From Trichlorobacter sp964655435 (GTDB taxonomy: Bacteria; Desulfobacterota; Desulfuromonadia; Geobacterales; Pseudopelobacteraceae): a stretch of 64,000 nucleotides of DNA. Position 1 is the stretch's first letter. Each line of letters begins with the position of its first letter. The notes under the pieces were generated by a model, which was not told the DNA's origin, ran no database searches, and worked only from the letters and a program-made list of their open reading frames with translations. Shown here in pieces: positions 26,707 through 35,901 of this stretch. The DNA lies in assembly GCA_964655435.1 (NCBI GenBank), contig CAZZMP010000005.1:1-64000 (forward strand). Direction: 5' to 3'. The position numbers and the translations under genes were made by a program.

Positions 26707-27348
26707 ATGCGACGTAAATTCAACCCGCAACTCAACCTGTTCATGCCGGTACTCCGGAGTAAAATAGCCAAGGAGTTACAGGAGATTTCCAAGGTACTTG
26801 ACGCCACCCCCAAGGTGCTTGAGTTCGTCTACCAGGACATGGTTCGTATTGCCCGTCCGACCACTGGTCGTGAAGGAATGACTGCCGAGCAGGTACTTCG
26901 TTGCGCAGTTTTGAAGCAGTACCGTGAGCTCACCTACGAAGAGCTTGCATTCCATCTGGAGGATTCTGACTCCTTCCGTGGCTTTGCCCGTCTGGAGATG
27001 GGTCAGTACCCGTGCAAATCTATCCTGCAGGAGAACATCAAAACCCTGCGGGAAGAAACCTGGGAAGCGATCCATCGGGAGATCCTCTGCCATGCCAAAG
27101 AATCCGGGGTGGAATCGGGTTGAAAGGTACGGATAGATGCCACTGCTGTTGAAACAGACATTGAAGCCAAGCTGCGGCTGATGGCCAATGCCGGCAAGTT
27201 GGGAAGGACAGCGATAGTTTCAGGAGGAGCAAGCAAACGAGGTTTAGAGAGAATGCGAAACACCTGGTTCTCATTTGGAACTGTTTGCTTGTACAGTTCA
27301 GTATATTTCTCTGTTGCGTCCTGCAGGCCGATGCTGCATCGACAGTAA
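26707..27348 (+). pseudogene. Broken IS transposase remnant
   Basis: From the ATG at 26707 (GGAG upstream) 138 residues run to an in-frame TGA at 27121. They match an IS transposase N-terminus (MRRKFNPQLNLFMPVLRSK, REGMTAEQVLRCAVLKQYRE, CKSILQENIKTL). Past the TGA the same frame continues with VRIDATAVETDI, the usual start of the DDE catalytic domain, and then departs into unrelated sequence (KLRLMANAGKLGRTAIVSGG) until a TAA at 27346. The rest of the catalytic domain is absent, so the element is dead. Local codon use is more GC-rich than the flanks. Confidence 0.82.
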
Positions 27349-27597
27349 GCAAGGCGTTTTACAAGATGCGGGACTGGAGAGATGAAAGGTTTTCAAAGCA
27401 TCTTCTTGTGAATATTAAAGTTAATTCAGTGTGTTAAGGTAGTTGTCTAGCAATAGATTGCGCTTTTTAGTGCGAATGTTGGGTTTACCCCAATTAAACG
27501 ATTATTCCTGCTTGGGTTAGCTCTGGAAAATACTGCTGGCATCTGCTATAAGAATCAGGATTATTTTCTTATTATCTCTGCCAAAACGGGAGGAAGC
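27349..27597. other. Residual sequence after the IS remnant
   Basis: 249 bases. One frame stays open across the junction, ending with YKMRDWRDERFSKHLLV before a TAA near 27437; it has no start and is unrecognised, possibly another gene fragment. A small inverted repeat (TTGGG/CCCAA) lies around 27479-27495. The promoter of the following lipoprotein should be within the last 100 bases but no good match is seen. Confidence 0.4.
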
Positions 27598-28452
27598 ATG
27601 AAGCGCATGGTATTGTTGTTATCTCTACTTTTACTGCCGATATTGGCTGGTTGCGCCCATAATTATTACAATCTGCCTCAGGATGCTGTGGCAGAAAAAT
27701 TAAGGGTGCTTGGTGTGCTGCCTATTATAGTTGATGCTGATTCGGATATACGCCACCCGCAAAGGGAAGAGCTGATTACACTCCTTGTTAACATGAATCG
27801 CTCGTTTGAGAGGGATTTGTTGCGCCAGATAAAGAATACAGATAGTTTTTACACGGTTACAATGCTTGATGCTGACCCGAAAAATATTTTTACCAGTCTC
27901 ATGTTTAGACGTGAGCGTCGTGATGATGGCGGAATACAGTATAATAAATATTTCTGGAAGGAAGACAAGCTGGCTGAATTTGTACAAAAGAACAGTGTTG
28001 ATGCGGTTATGTTTGTGATAGTCAGTGGCATAACAAGACCAGACAAGATTTTTTCCTCAAATCTGCTTGATTCCCTGGAAACCGATTATAACTTTCTGAT
28101 TATGACATCCCAGATTATTGATGCAAAAGGTATGCTCCTCTGGGAGTATCCAAATTTCCGCCAGAAGTCACTTTCATATACCCCTTTAATGAACCTGCAG
28201 TACCCTGATTTCGATGAGGCCAAGGCAAACATGAGTCCACGGGTTCAGGTAAAGTTCAAGACAATGGAAGGCATAAGGCGTTTGCTTGAAAAAAGGCGGC
28301 TGGATCTGCTACGCAGGGAGACAGGTGATCTGGAACTTTATGCGACCCAGTTTGAAGAAATGAGTTCAATGATGGATATTGACAAGGACCTCAGAAAGCC
28401 TGTGTCACAACCCCTTGCAAAACCTGAAGACAAAGAGGAGAAACAAAGATGA
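27598..28452 (+). CDS. Putative lipoprotein of unknown function
   Basis: 284 residues. Lipoprotein signal with lipobox LAGC, C19. The mature part holds a VLPIIVDADSDIRHPQREE segment (about 40-58), a mixed alpha/beta region, and a charged C-terminal helix (RRLLEKRRLDLLRRETGDLE). GGGAGGAAGC precedes the ATG. Its stop overlaps the OsmC start as ATGA, so the two are co-translated. No enzyme motif; resembles conserved Geobacter envelope lipoproteins in style only. Confidence 0.75.
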   Translation: MKRMVLLLSLLLLPILAGCAHNYYNLPQDAVAEKLRVLGVLPIIVDADSDIRHPQREELITLLVNMNRSFERDLLRQIKNTDSFYTVTMLDADPKNIFTSLMFRRERRDDGGIQYNKYFWKEDKLAEFVQKNSVDAVMFVIVSGITRPDKIFSSNLLDSLETDYNFLIMTSQIIDAKGMLLWEYPNFRQKSLSYTPLMNLQYPDFDEAKANMSPRVQVKFKTMEGIRRLLEKRRLDLLRRETGDLELYATQFEEMSSMMDIDKDLRKPVSQPLAKPEDKEEKQR

Positions 28453-28856
28453 AGGTTGATATAAGCTTTGAGGGTGGCAAGAAAGTTGCTGCTACTTTTT
28501 CTGATGGACTTAAGATGGTAACTGATCAGTCGGTTGAGAATGGCGGGGAAGGGAGTTACCCTGAGCCTTACGACTGTTTTCTTGGTTCAATAGGGACATG
28601 CGCCGGAGTCTATGTCTTGGAGTTCTGTAATGCGAGAAAGATTCCTTCCGATAAAATTTCTCTCACCCAGACTGCGGAGTTTGTATCTGATGATAACGGG
28701 AAAAGACGCCTTTCTGAGGTTAAGCTTACCATTAATCTGCCGCCTGAATTTCCTGAAAGATATCAAAAGGCCGTGGTTAAAGCAGCCGGTCTCTGTTCGG
28801 TTAAAAAGGCGATTATGAACTCCCCTGAATTTGTTATTAATTTTGAAGTAAAATAA
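28449..28856 (+). CDS. OsmC-family protein
   Basis: 135 residues, full length. OsmC/Ohr-fold peroxidase-like protein with two conserved cysteines, C51 (IGTCAGVYVLEFC) and C116 (AAGLCSVKKAI), that usually reduce organic hydroperoxides. Closest in layout to the YhfA-type subgroup, where the role is less clear. Translationally coupled to the lipoprotein upstream; ftsK follows after 8 bases, so all three may share a transcript. Confidence 0.88.
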   Translation: MKVDISFEGGKKVAATFSDGLKMVTDQSVENGGEGSYPEPYDCFLGSIGTCAGVYVLEFCNARKIPSDKISLTQTAEFVSDDNGKRRLSEVKLTINLPPEFPERYQKAVVKAAGLCSVKKAIMNSPEFVINFEVK

Positions 28857-28864
28857 AGGTTATT

Positions 28865-31204
28865 GTGGAACAGGCGCGTAAGGAAAAACTTGTAAAGGAG
28901 ATACAGGGGATAGGAATAGCCGCTGTCGGTCTGTTTATACTTTTGGCCTTTCTATCCTATAGTTCATCTGATCAATCCTTCAACAGCTGGTCAACCGAAG
29001 GGGGTATTCATAACCTTGGTGGAAGGCTTGGCGCGCAGATTGCGGATCTCTTCTATATGCTGTTCGGGCTGGCGTCCTACCTTCTCCCTGCTGCATTGTT
29101 ATATATTGCTTACAATCTGCTTCGATTCAAAGAACCTCGAATAAGGTTATACAAGGTTGCTGCATTTTTTGGTCTTATCCTTTCCCTGTCATCCCTTTTT
29201 GCCTTTTTTGTAGACAAGATGGAGTTTTTCGGTCAGCTGGTTGCCACAGGTGGCCTAGTTGGGGGATCTGCCTCAAGGTTTCTTAAGGTGAATCTCAGTA
29301 CCTTTGGAGCACTTCTTGTTTTGATCCCGCTGCTGGCAACCTCGATCATGACGCTTTCAGGTTTTTCTTTTGTACTCTTCGCATCATGGTGGCTTGAGAC
29401 AATGCGGAACAAGTGGGCTGCCCGTCATGAACGTGCAGCCCATATCCGTGAGGAGCGTGATCGTGAAAAGGCGCTATCTGAAGGGAAGATCCCTGCTTCG
29501 GTTCGCCCTTTTATAAAAGAGGCTTCCGTCCCATCGCCACCTCGTCCTAACTTTTTTAAGAAAGAAAAGAAAAAAGAGGCAGCTAAAGACAAAGCGGTTC
29601 AGGAAACTTTCGATTTTATCAAGGAAGAGGGGGATTTTGTTACTCCACCCCTTTCTCTCCTTGATAACCCTTCTGTGACGGAACAGAGGATTGATCGTGA
29701 ATCTCTGGAGATGAATGCAAGACTGCTTGAAAAAAAATTACTGGATTTCGGGATAGATGGTGAGGTTAAGGAGATCTGCCCCGGGCCGGTTATAACCATG
29801 TACGAGTTTGCGCCGGCTCCAGGCATCAAGATCAGCAGGATTGCCGGCCTTTCGGATGACCTGACTATGGCGCTGCAGGCTCTTTCGATAAGGATAGTGG
29901 CTCCGATTCCAGGCAAAGGGGTGGTCGGAATCGAGGTTCCTAATCGTGATCGTGAAACCGTATACTTGCGTGAGATATTTACATGCGAGGAGTTTTTGCA
30001 CAGCAGGATGAAGCTTCCTCTGGTGCTTGGAAAAGATATAGCAGGTCTGCCTTCACTTACCGATCTGACCAAAGCGCCGCATCTTCTGGTTGCGGGCTCT
30101 ACCGGTTCGGGCAAGTCGGTTTCAGTCAACACGATGATACTTTCGCTTTTGTATACCGCTACTCCAAGAGATGTCCGTTTTATAATGGTTGATCCCAAGA
30201 TGCTTGAGTTCTCGATGTACGAAGGGATTCCGCATCTCTTGCTTCCGGTGGTTACCGAACCTAAAAAGGCATCTCTTGCTCTTAAGTGGGCTGTAAACGA
30301 GATGGAAAGACGTTATCGCTTGCTGGCTGACAAGGGTGTTCGTAATATTGAATCGTACAATAGAAAGCTTGCTGCCGAGGATGAGACCCCTGTTGAAGAA
30401 GGGCTTGATGATGAGGAGATTATCGAGGGGCTTGAAGAGGTTACTGATGGAGAGGACTCTGTTATACCTGAGGAACCTCTTCCCTTTGTCGTTGATGATC
30501 CGGTTGATACATTTAAACACAGTCATCTGCCTTACATAGTGGTTATAGTTGATGAACTTGCAGATTTGATGATGGTGGCCGGTCGAGAGGTGGAGGAACA
30601 TATTGCGCGTCTTGCCCAGAAGGCCAGAGCTGCAGGAATTCACCTGATTCTTGCGACACAACGGCCATCGGTTGATGTAATAACGGGGCTTATAAAGGCC
30701 AACCTCCCTTCAAGGATCTCCTTTCAGGTCTCTTCCAAGGTCGATTCCCGCACAATACTAGACTGTAACGGTGCCGAGACCCTGCTTGGCATGGGGGATA
30801 TGTTATACCTGCCTCCAGGTACATCAAGGATGAAGAGGATTCATGGGGCATTTGTATCTGATGCTGAAGTGCAGAGAGTTGTAGATTTTCTCAAGAAGCA
30901 GGGTAAGCCGGTCTATGAGAAATCTATTCTCGAGATGAAGGATTCTGATGAAAAAGGAGCTGGTGATGAGGATGAGCAGCTGGATGAACGATGGGAAGAT
31001 GCCCTGCGTTTGGTAGCTGAAACCAGACAGGCAAGCATTTCGATGGTTCAGCGCCGCCTTCGGATAGGATACAATCGCGCAGCCCGGATAATTGAGATGA
31101 TGGAGCGGGAAGGGATGGTCGCACAAAGTGATGGAACCAGTAAGCCCCGTGAAATCTATATGGATATTGTTAAAGCCTATCTGAATTCACAGTTGACAAA
31201 GTAG
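28865..31204 (+). CDS. ftsK: FtsK/SpoIIIE DNA translocase
   Basis: 779 residues, GTG start behind AAAGG. Septum-anchored DNA pump for chromosome segregation. Four N-terminal membrane helices (within 15-175), a basic/charged linker (about 180-245), then the motor with Walker A GSTGSGKS (411-418), Walker B IVVIVDELAD (558-567), ATQRPSVDVITGLIKAN, and the C-terminal winged-helix gamma domain (RRLRIGYNRAARIIEMME). Between the two Walker motifs lies an acidic stretch (about 503-550) richer in Asp/Glu than usual. The linker is much shorter than in E. coli FtsK. Confidence 0.96.
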   Translation: MEQARKEKLVKEIQGIGIAAVGLFILLAFLSYSSSDQSFNSWSTEGGIHNLGGRLGAQIADLFYMLFGLASYLLPAALLYIAYNLLRFKEPRIRLYKVAAFFGLILSLSSLFAFFVDKMEFFGQLVATGGLVGGSASRFLKVNLSTFGALLVLIPLLATSIMTLSGFSFVLFASWWLETMRNKWAARHERAAHIREERDREKALSEGKIPASVRPFIKEASVPSPPRPNFFKKEKKKEAAKDKAVQETFDFIKEEGDFVTPPLSLLDNPSVTEQRIDRESLEMNARLLEKKLLDFGIDGEVKEICPGPVITMYEFAPAPGIKISRIAGLSDDLTMALQALSIRIVAPIPGKGVVGIEVPNRDRETVYLREIFTCEEFLHSRMKLPLVLGKDIAGLPSLTDLTKAPHLLVAGSTGSGKSVSVNTMILSLLYTATPRDVRFIMVDPKMLEFSMYEGIPHLLLPVVTEPKKASLALKWAVNEMERRYRLLADKGVRNIESYNRKLAAEDETPVEEGLDDEEIIEGLEEVTDGEDSVIPEEPLPFVVDDPVDTFKHSHLPYIVVIVDELADLMMVAGREVEEHIARLAQKARAAGIHLILATQRPSVDVITGLIKANLPSRISFQVSSKVDSRTILDCNGAETLLGMGDMLYLPPGTSRMKRIHGAFVSDAEVQRVVDFLKKQGKPVYEKSILEMKDSDEKGAGDEDEQLDERWEDALRLVAETRQASISMVQRRLRIGYNRAARIIEMMEREGMVAQSDGTSKPREIYMDIVKAYLNSQLTK

Positions 31205-31215
31205 GAGATTCTGTA

Positions 31216-31998
31216 ATGACTACTATTACTGCAGCAGCCATTCAGTTTAACGTAAAGCAGGGGGATATTGATGCCAATCTGGCATATATCCGTGAGGCGT
31301 TGGCAAGGGTTGCCGATAAAGGCGCTAATCTGGCTGTTTTGCCTGAGATGTGGTCAACCGGTTTTGCCTATAAGACCCTGAATGAACTGGCAGAACGAAC
31401 CGGGTTTGTTGTGTCCGAGCTCTGCGAGCTTTCGGCAAGGCACAGACTGGTTGTAATCGGAAGTCAGCCGGAGCCTTCAGGGGATGGCAGGGTCTTTAAT
31501 ACAATACATGTTGTTGATAACGGTCGGGTGGCTGCCAGTTACAGGAAGTTGCACCTCTTTTCTCTTCTGGGAGAGGACAAGGCTTTCAAAGGTGGCGACG
31601 CCTGGTGTCTGGCTGAGACATCCATTGGCAAGGTGGGGGTTATTGTCTGTTACGACCTGCGATTCCCAGAACTTTCCCGCCGACTGGCGCTGGAGGGAGC
31701 ACGGGTCATCTGTGTGCCGGCTCAGTGGCCCAAGCCCCGCCAGGAACATTGGCGGACATTGCTGCGAGCCAGGGCGATCGAAAACCAGCTTTATGTCGTT
31801 TCCTGCAATGCCTGCGGTGTAATCGGGAAACTGGATTTTTTTGGGATGAGCATGGTTATTGACCCTAAAGGCGAGGTTCTTGTCGATGCAGGAGAGGAAG
31901 AGACTGAAATACTTTCGCAGCTAGATTGGGAAGCTATGAATGCCTGGCGGTCTCAGATTCCATGTTTTAAGGATCGTAGACCAGAGTGTTATGGATAA
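31216..31998 (+). CDS. Carbon-nitrogen hydrolase, nitrilase superfamily
   Basis: 260 residues. Nitrilase/omega-amidase fold with the full triad: E44 (VLPEMWSTGF), K111 (YRKLHLF) and C145 (VCYDLRFPE). Likely cytoplasmic amidase; the closest recall is omega-amidase (YafV/Nit2-type), which clears alpha-ketoglutaramate, or another short-chain amidase. Substrate not settled. 11 bases from ftsK, and then a 72-base gap before tolQ. Confidence 0.88.
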   Translation: MTTITAAAIQFNVKQGDIDANLAYIREALARVADKGANLAVLPEMWSTGFAYKTLNELAERTGFVVSELCELSARHRLVVIGSQPEPSGDGRVFNTIHVVDNGRVAASYRKLHLFSLLGEDKAFKGGDAWCLAETSIGKVGVIVCYDLRFPELSRRLALEGARVICVPAQWPKPRQEHWRTLLRARAIENQLYVVSCNACGVIGKLDFFGMSMVIDPKGEVLVDAGEEETEILSQLDWEAMNAWRSQIPCFKDRRPECYG

Positions 31999-32009
31999 AG
32001 ATTGTTTGC

Positions 32010-32038
32010 TTGACGCTCTATCATTGAAGAGCTAGTTT
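32010..32038 (+). promoter_or_regulatory. Possible promoter of the tol operon
   Basis: TTGACG (32010-32015), a 17-base spacer and TAGTTT (32033-32038), about 30 bases before tolQ. The -10 match is poor. Confidence 0.3.
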
Positions 32039-32070
32039 GCGGGTAATATTATCTCTGGAGGTTATATATC

Positions 32071-32754
32071 GTGGGCTTGGAAATGTTTTTTACCGGCACC
32101 GGTCTTGTTGTTAAAGGTGTACTGCTGCTGCTTATCCTCTTTTCAGTGGTATCCTGGGCAATCATAATGTTCAAATTTTTCCAGATTCAAAAAGCATTTA
32201 CAGAATCAGGTCGTTTCATGGACTTTTTCTGGAAGACAAAGCGATTTGACACTATTGCCGCCCAGGCGGATCGTTTTGCCAGCTCTCCGCTTACCGCTCT
32301 TTTTAATGAAGGCTACAGTGAGCTGAAGCAGTTGATGGAGGCTGACGGAGCCAAGCCGGATCATGGAGGTATAAATACTGATCTTGGTGGTGTGGCCAAC
32401 GTTTCCCGTGCATTGAGAAGGGCAACCAACCTTGAAGTTAACCGACTTGAAAAGTATACAACATTTCTTGCCACTACCGGCTCAACCTCACCTTTTATAG
32501 GTCTTTTTGGTACGGTATGGGGGATAATGGTTGCCTTTGTCGGTATAGGGAAGACCGGTTCAGCTTCTCTGGCTGTTGTTGCACCAGGTATTGCCGAAGC
32601 GCTGATTGCAACAGCTGTAGGTCTGGTTGCAGCCATACCGGCTGTTATGGCCTATAACCATTTTCAGCACAAGATTCGTGTGTTGATTAAAGAAATGGAC
32701 AGCTTTTCCACAGAGTTTCTCAATATCGTTCAGCGCAACGTTGCCGGAAAGTAG
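32071..32754 (+). CDS. tolQ: TolQ, Tol-Pal inner-membrane motor protein
   Basis: 227 residues, GTG start with GGAGG nine bases upstream. Proton-driven stator of the Tol-Pal machine that pulls in the outer membrane at division. Three membrane helices: ~10-35 (LVVKGVLLLLILFSVVSWAI), ~130-155 (STSPFIGLFGTVWGIMVAF) and ~170-195. The third-helix region ALIATAVGLVAAIPAVMAY carries conserved TolQ/ExbB residues. First of tolQ-tolR-tolA-tolB, ~10-base gaps. Confidence 0.94.
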   Translation: MGLEMFFTGTGLVVKGVLLLLILFSVVSWAIIMFKFFQIQKAFTESGRFMDFFWKTKRFDTIAAQADRFASSPLTALFNEGYSELKQLMEADGAKPDHGGINTDLGGVANVSRALRRATNLEVNRLEKYTTFLATTGSTSPFIGLFGTVWGIMVAFVGIGKTGSASLAVVAPGIAEALIATAVGLVAAIPAVMAYNHFQHKIRVLIKEMDSFSTEFLNIVQRNVAGK

Positions 32755-32763
32755 GAGGACAAC

Positions 32764-33177
32764 ATGTCAATGGGCGGTAATGATGATGACAGGGGTATGA
32801 TGGCTCAGATTAACGTAACCCCGCTTGTGGATGTTATGCTGGTGTTGCTGGTTATTTTTATGGTGACGGCGCCAATGATGCAGCAAGGGGTTCAGGTAAA
32901 TCTGCCGAAGGCTGACACCAAAGGGATGTCTGCACAGGAAGATACTGTAATTGTTACGGTTGATACAAATGGGCATACCTATATCAATAAGGATCAGGTG
33001 CCAAGTGGAGATCTAAGAAACAGGCTATCGGAACTCTTTGCAAACCGTACGAAGAAAGAGGTCTTTTTAAAGGCTGATTCAACGGTTCCATATGGAGAAG
33101 TGGTGCGTGCAATGGCTGAAATCAAGGGTGCAGGAATTGAACGGTTGGGAATGGTAACGGAGCCGGCCAAGAAGTAG
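32764..33177 (+). CDS. tolR: TolR, Tol-Pal proton-channel partner
   Basis: 137 residues. ExbD/TolR family: one N-terminal membrane helix (about 21-41) with the essential proton-binding D23 in INVTPLVDVMLVLLVIF, then a periplasmic peptidoglycan-binding domain (VIVTVDTNGHTYINKDQV). GGAGG lies five bases before the ATG, nine bases after tolQ. Confidence 0.95.
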   Translation: MSMGGNDDDRGMMAQINVTPLVDVMLVLLVIFMVTAPMMQQGVQVNLPKADTKGMSAQEDTVIVTVDTNGHTYINKDQVPSGDLRNRLSELFANRTKKEVFLKADSTVPYGEVVRAMAEIKGAGIERLGMVTEPAKK

Positions 33178-33182
33178 GATGC

Positions 33183-33914
33183 ATGTATCAGCTTGTTCAG
33201 CATAAAGAAGCAGGTTTGGCTGTAAGCACCGCGCTGTCGGTTGTTTTTCATGCCGCTGTCTTTGCGCTTCTAATCTGGTGGCAGCAGATGATCCCTAACA
33301 TTCCTGTTGAGACCACTTACTACGTTGATGTAGTTAACCTTCCGGTAATGGATCCCCGTTCCGGTAATCCTACCCAGACAGGAAATGAAGAGGTTCCGGC
33401 AGCTCAGCCGGAGACACCCCCTCCTGCCATGGCAGTCCCTGCAGCAACAGGAAAATCTCCTGTTGTCAAAAAAAACGCTCCACCAGCAGATTCAAAGGCT
33501 TTTCTGGATAGCCTTTCAAAGCTTGAGGGAAAGGTTGATTCTCGGCGCCAGGCAGCTGCTTTTGAGGATTTGAAAAAGAAGGTTGCCGCAAAAGGTAAAG
33601 TAGGGATGCCCCGAGGCACGGGAGGTGAGTCTGGCAGTGATTATACCTCATATCTGCATTCGCGCCTTAAAGATGCTTTCAGAGAAACAATAAGTTATCA
33701 GAGTAAAGAACCTTTTGTTGTAGTGCGATTGTCAATTGATGGTGATGGACGGATCATAAGAACACGATTTGAAAAGAGCAGTGGCGACAGGGTGTTTGAG
33801 CTTTCTGTAACGAGGGCTATTACCCTTGCGGAGCAGTCTATTGTACCTCCTCCCGGTCGTTCTGTTTATGAGGGGGGTTTTGTATTTAAGCCTCAGGGAG
33901 TTGTTCAGAGATGA
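33183..33914 (+). CDS. tolA: TolA-like energy-transducing protein
   Basis: 243 residues. Single N-terminal helix (about 14-35, STALSVVFHAAVFALLIWW), a Pro/Ala/Lys-rich periplasmic linker (about 60-130) and a C-terminal TonB/TolA-type domain (FVVVRLSIDGDGRIIRTRF, about 175-240). Its position between tolR and tolB makes it the TolA of this Tol system, though the linker is shorter than in E. coli and the C-terminus reads closer to TonB. Stop overlaps tolB as ATGA. Confidence 0.82.
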   Translation: MYQLVQHKEAGLAVSTALSVVFHAAVFALLIWWQQMIPNIPVETTYYVDVVNLPVMDPRSGNPTQTGNEEVPAAQPETPPPAMAVPAATGKSPVVKKNAPPADSKAFLDSLSKLEGKVDSRRQAAAFEDLKKKVAAKGKVGMPRGTGGESGSDYTSYLHSRLKDAFRETISYQSKEPFVVVRLSIDGDGRIIRTRFEKSSGDRVFELSVTRAITLAEQSIVPPPGRSVYEGGFVFKPQGVVQR

Positions 33915-35203
33915 AGATAATTATCCGTATTCTGTTCTGCTGTATGCTGCTTGCCGCAGTAGCTCAGGATTCTTTTGCAGCCAGCTATATAGAGGTTACT
34001 GCTGCTGGCAACCGTCTGCTCAAGCTGGCTGTAGTGCCGCCACAGCCAATGGGCTCTGTCATAAAAGCTGAAATGGCCAATGAAGCGGCAGGCATACACA
34101 GTTTTGATCTCACAATGTCCGGTCTTGTCTCTGCAGAGCGCAAAGATGCGGCTGTTTTGGCGAATGGACTGGCGCTTACCCCGATTGATTTCGTTCCCTG
34201 GCTTTCAGCCGGTTATGACCTTCTAATACGTGGTGAGTATGAATTGCGTGGCCAGGAACTGACTATTGAGTTCCGTTTGTATGATGTAATGGCAAAAAAA
34301 CTTCTGACTGCAAAACGCTTTCTGGGGACTGAAAAGGAACTAAGACGTTATGCCCACAGTTTCAGTGATGAAGTCTTGCGTGTCCTTACCGGTCAGAAAG
34401 GCTGTTTTACCTCAAAGATTCTTTTTGTCTCAAATCAGCCTGGAAACAAGGAGCTTTTTCAAATGGACTGGGATGGTTTTAATCCCCAGCAGTTGACTAA
34501 GAATCGTTCAATAAATCTCTCGCCCGATATCTCTCCAGACGGCAGGGAGATAATCTTTACCTCATACAAACGTGGGAATCCGGATCTCTACAAGAGGGCG
34601 GTTTCCAGTCCTGTAGAGGTTCCAGTGTCAAACAGAAAGGGTTTGAATATTACCGGTGCATGGTCTCCGGACGGCAGCAGGATAGCTCTATCTCTTTCAA
34701 AAGATGGCAATACGGAAGTATATACTATTGCAAAGGACGGTTCGGCTCCAAACCGCCTGACAGTTACAAACTCTGCCAATGTTTCACCTGCATGGAGCCC
34801 TGATGCCAAAAAGATTGTTTTTGTATCGGATCGTTATGGTAAGCCGCAGCTCTTTATAATGGATGCCAACGGCGGAAATCTTCAGAGATTTGGCACCAGT
34901 GGTGGCTACACGGTTAACCCGTCCTGGTCTCCCAGAGGTGATAAGCTTGCTTTTGCCAGATCTGCAGGAGGGTTTCAGATCTTTGTGGCAAATGCTGATG
35001 GAAACAATGAGACTCAGTTGACCTTTGAGGGGAATAATGAGCGTCCCAGATGGTCTCCTGATGGACGTTTTATAGTATTCAGCTCGAAAAGAGGGGGCTC
35101 TGAGGCTATCTATGTTATGCGAGCCGATGGTTCCGGCCAGACTAAAGTGAGTCGCAACAAGGGGTTAAGCCAGCATCCGGTATGGACTCCAATGCTGCAA
35201 TAA
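33911..35203 (+). CDS. tolB: TolB, Tol-Pal periplasmic propeller
   Basis: 430 residues. Signal peptide 1-23 (LLAAVAQDSFAA). N-terminal domain ~25-160, then a six-bladed beta-propeller built of repeated LSPDISPDGREIIF, WSPDGSRIALS, WSPDAKKIVFVS, WSPRGDKLAFA and WSPDGRFIVFSS units. Contacts Pal and TolA in the periplasm. pal follows after 109 bases with its own promoter. Confidence 0.96.
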   Translation: MKIIIRILFCCMLLAAVAQDSFAASYIEVTAAGNRLLKLAVVPPQPMGSVIKAEMANEAAGIHSFDLTMSGLVSAERKDAAVLANGLALTPIDFVPWLSAGYDLLIRGEYELRGQELTIEFRLYDVMAKKLLTAKRFLGTEKELRRYAHSFSDEVLRVLTGQKGCFTSKILFVSNQPGNKELFQMDWDGFNPQQLTKNRSINLSPDISPDGREIIFTSYKRGNPDLYKRAVSSPVEVPVSNRKGLNITGAWSPDGSRIALSLSKDGNTEVYTIAKDGSAPNRLTVTNSANVSPAWSPDAKKIVFVSDRYGKPQLFIMDANGGNLQRFGTSGGYTVNPSWSPRGDKLAFARSAGGFQIFVANADGNNETQLTFEGNNERPRWSPDGRFIVFSSKRGGSEAIYVMRADGSGQTKVSRNKGLSQHPVWTPMLQ

Positions 35204-35219
35204 AAAAACAGTTAAGCAG

Positions 35220-35247
35220 TTGCAAAAAGATTAAAGCGATGTATAAT
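35220..35247 (+). promoter_or_regulatory. Promoter of pal
   Basis: TTGCAA (35220-35225), a 16-base spacer and a consensus TATAAT (35242-35247). It lies in the 109-base gap after tolB, about 65 bases before pal, allowing Pal to be made in excess of TolQRAB. Confidence 0.6.
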
Positions 35248-35312
35248 CCCGATTAAATGTTTCTTCAGGCTCTCAAAGCCGTTAAATATCGATGATCATC
35301 AAGGAGGCAGCA

Positions 35313-35867
35313 ATGAGGAATGGATTTAGAGGAATGGTGGTAGCTCTGGGTGTTGTTGCAATGATGGCTGCAGGTTGCGCCAAGGAAGAGGTCGTCAAGA
35401 AAGACGAGCCGGTTGTACAGCAGCAGACTGTTAAGCAGCAGGAACCTGTAAAACAGGTAGAGCCTGTTCAACAGGAAGTAAAACAGGAAGTAAAACAGGA
35501 AGAGGCTACAGCTGCCAAGGCGACTGTTGCCGTTGCCCTTGAAAATGTTTATTTTGATTTTGACAAGTCAGATCTTCGTCAGGATGCCCGTGACGCTCTT
35601 TCCAAGAATGCTGAAGCCCTCTTGAAGCAGGTTGCTGATGCTAAAGTCAAGATTGCCGGCCACTGTGACGAAAGAGGTTCTGATGAGTACAACCTGGCTC
35701 TTGGTGATCGCCGGGCAAAGTCTGTTGCCAAGTATCTCCAGACCCTGGGTGTTAAAGCTGATCGTATAACAACAATCAGCTTCGGTAAAGAAAAGCCTGC
35801 TGTTGATGGTCATGATGAGGCAGCCTGGTCTAAAAACCGTAGAGCAGAGTTCGAGATTATTAAGTAA
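35313..35867 (+). CDS. pal: Pal, peptidoglycan-associated lipoprotein
   Basis: 184 residues from the ATG at 35313 with GGAGG six bases upstream. Lipobox MAAGC, C22. A Lys/Gln/Val/Glu-rich linker (about 24-72) contains tandem QEVKQEVKQE-like units encoded by two near-perfect 12-base repeats, then an OmpA-like domain (VYFDFDKSDLR, KIAGHCDERGSDEYNLALGDRRA) that binds peptidoglycan diaminopimelate. Outer-membrane anchor of the Tol-Pal system. Followed by a terminator. Confidence 0.96.
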   Translation: MRNGFRGMVVALGVVAMMAAGCAKEEVVKKDEPVVQQQTVKQQEPVKQVEPVQQEVKQEVKQEEATAAKATVAVALENVYFDFDKSDLRQDARDALSKNAEALLKQVADAKVKIAGHCDERGSDEYNLALGDRRAKSVAKYLQTLGVKADRITTISFGKEKPAVDGHDEAAWSKNRRAEFEIIK

Positions 35868-35901
35868 GTTCAATTTTTACATTACTGCAATTACTGCAAT
35901 T

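Noticed and set aside
27121..27123. TGA in the transposase frame as a selenocysteine codon, given SelA and SelB in the window
   Set aside because: The catalytic domain is missing after it and no hairpin stands right after the TGA; a decayed IS is simpler.
29599..30198. A 199-codon open frame antisense to ftsK
   Set aside because: It is fully covered by the ftsK motor domain and has no ribosome site or protein-like motif.
35458..35507. Short tandem repeats at the start of pal as a repeat element
   Set aside because: They encode the Lys/Gln/Val/Glu linker of Pal and lie wholly in frame.
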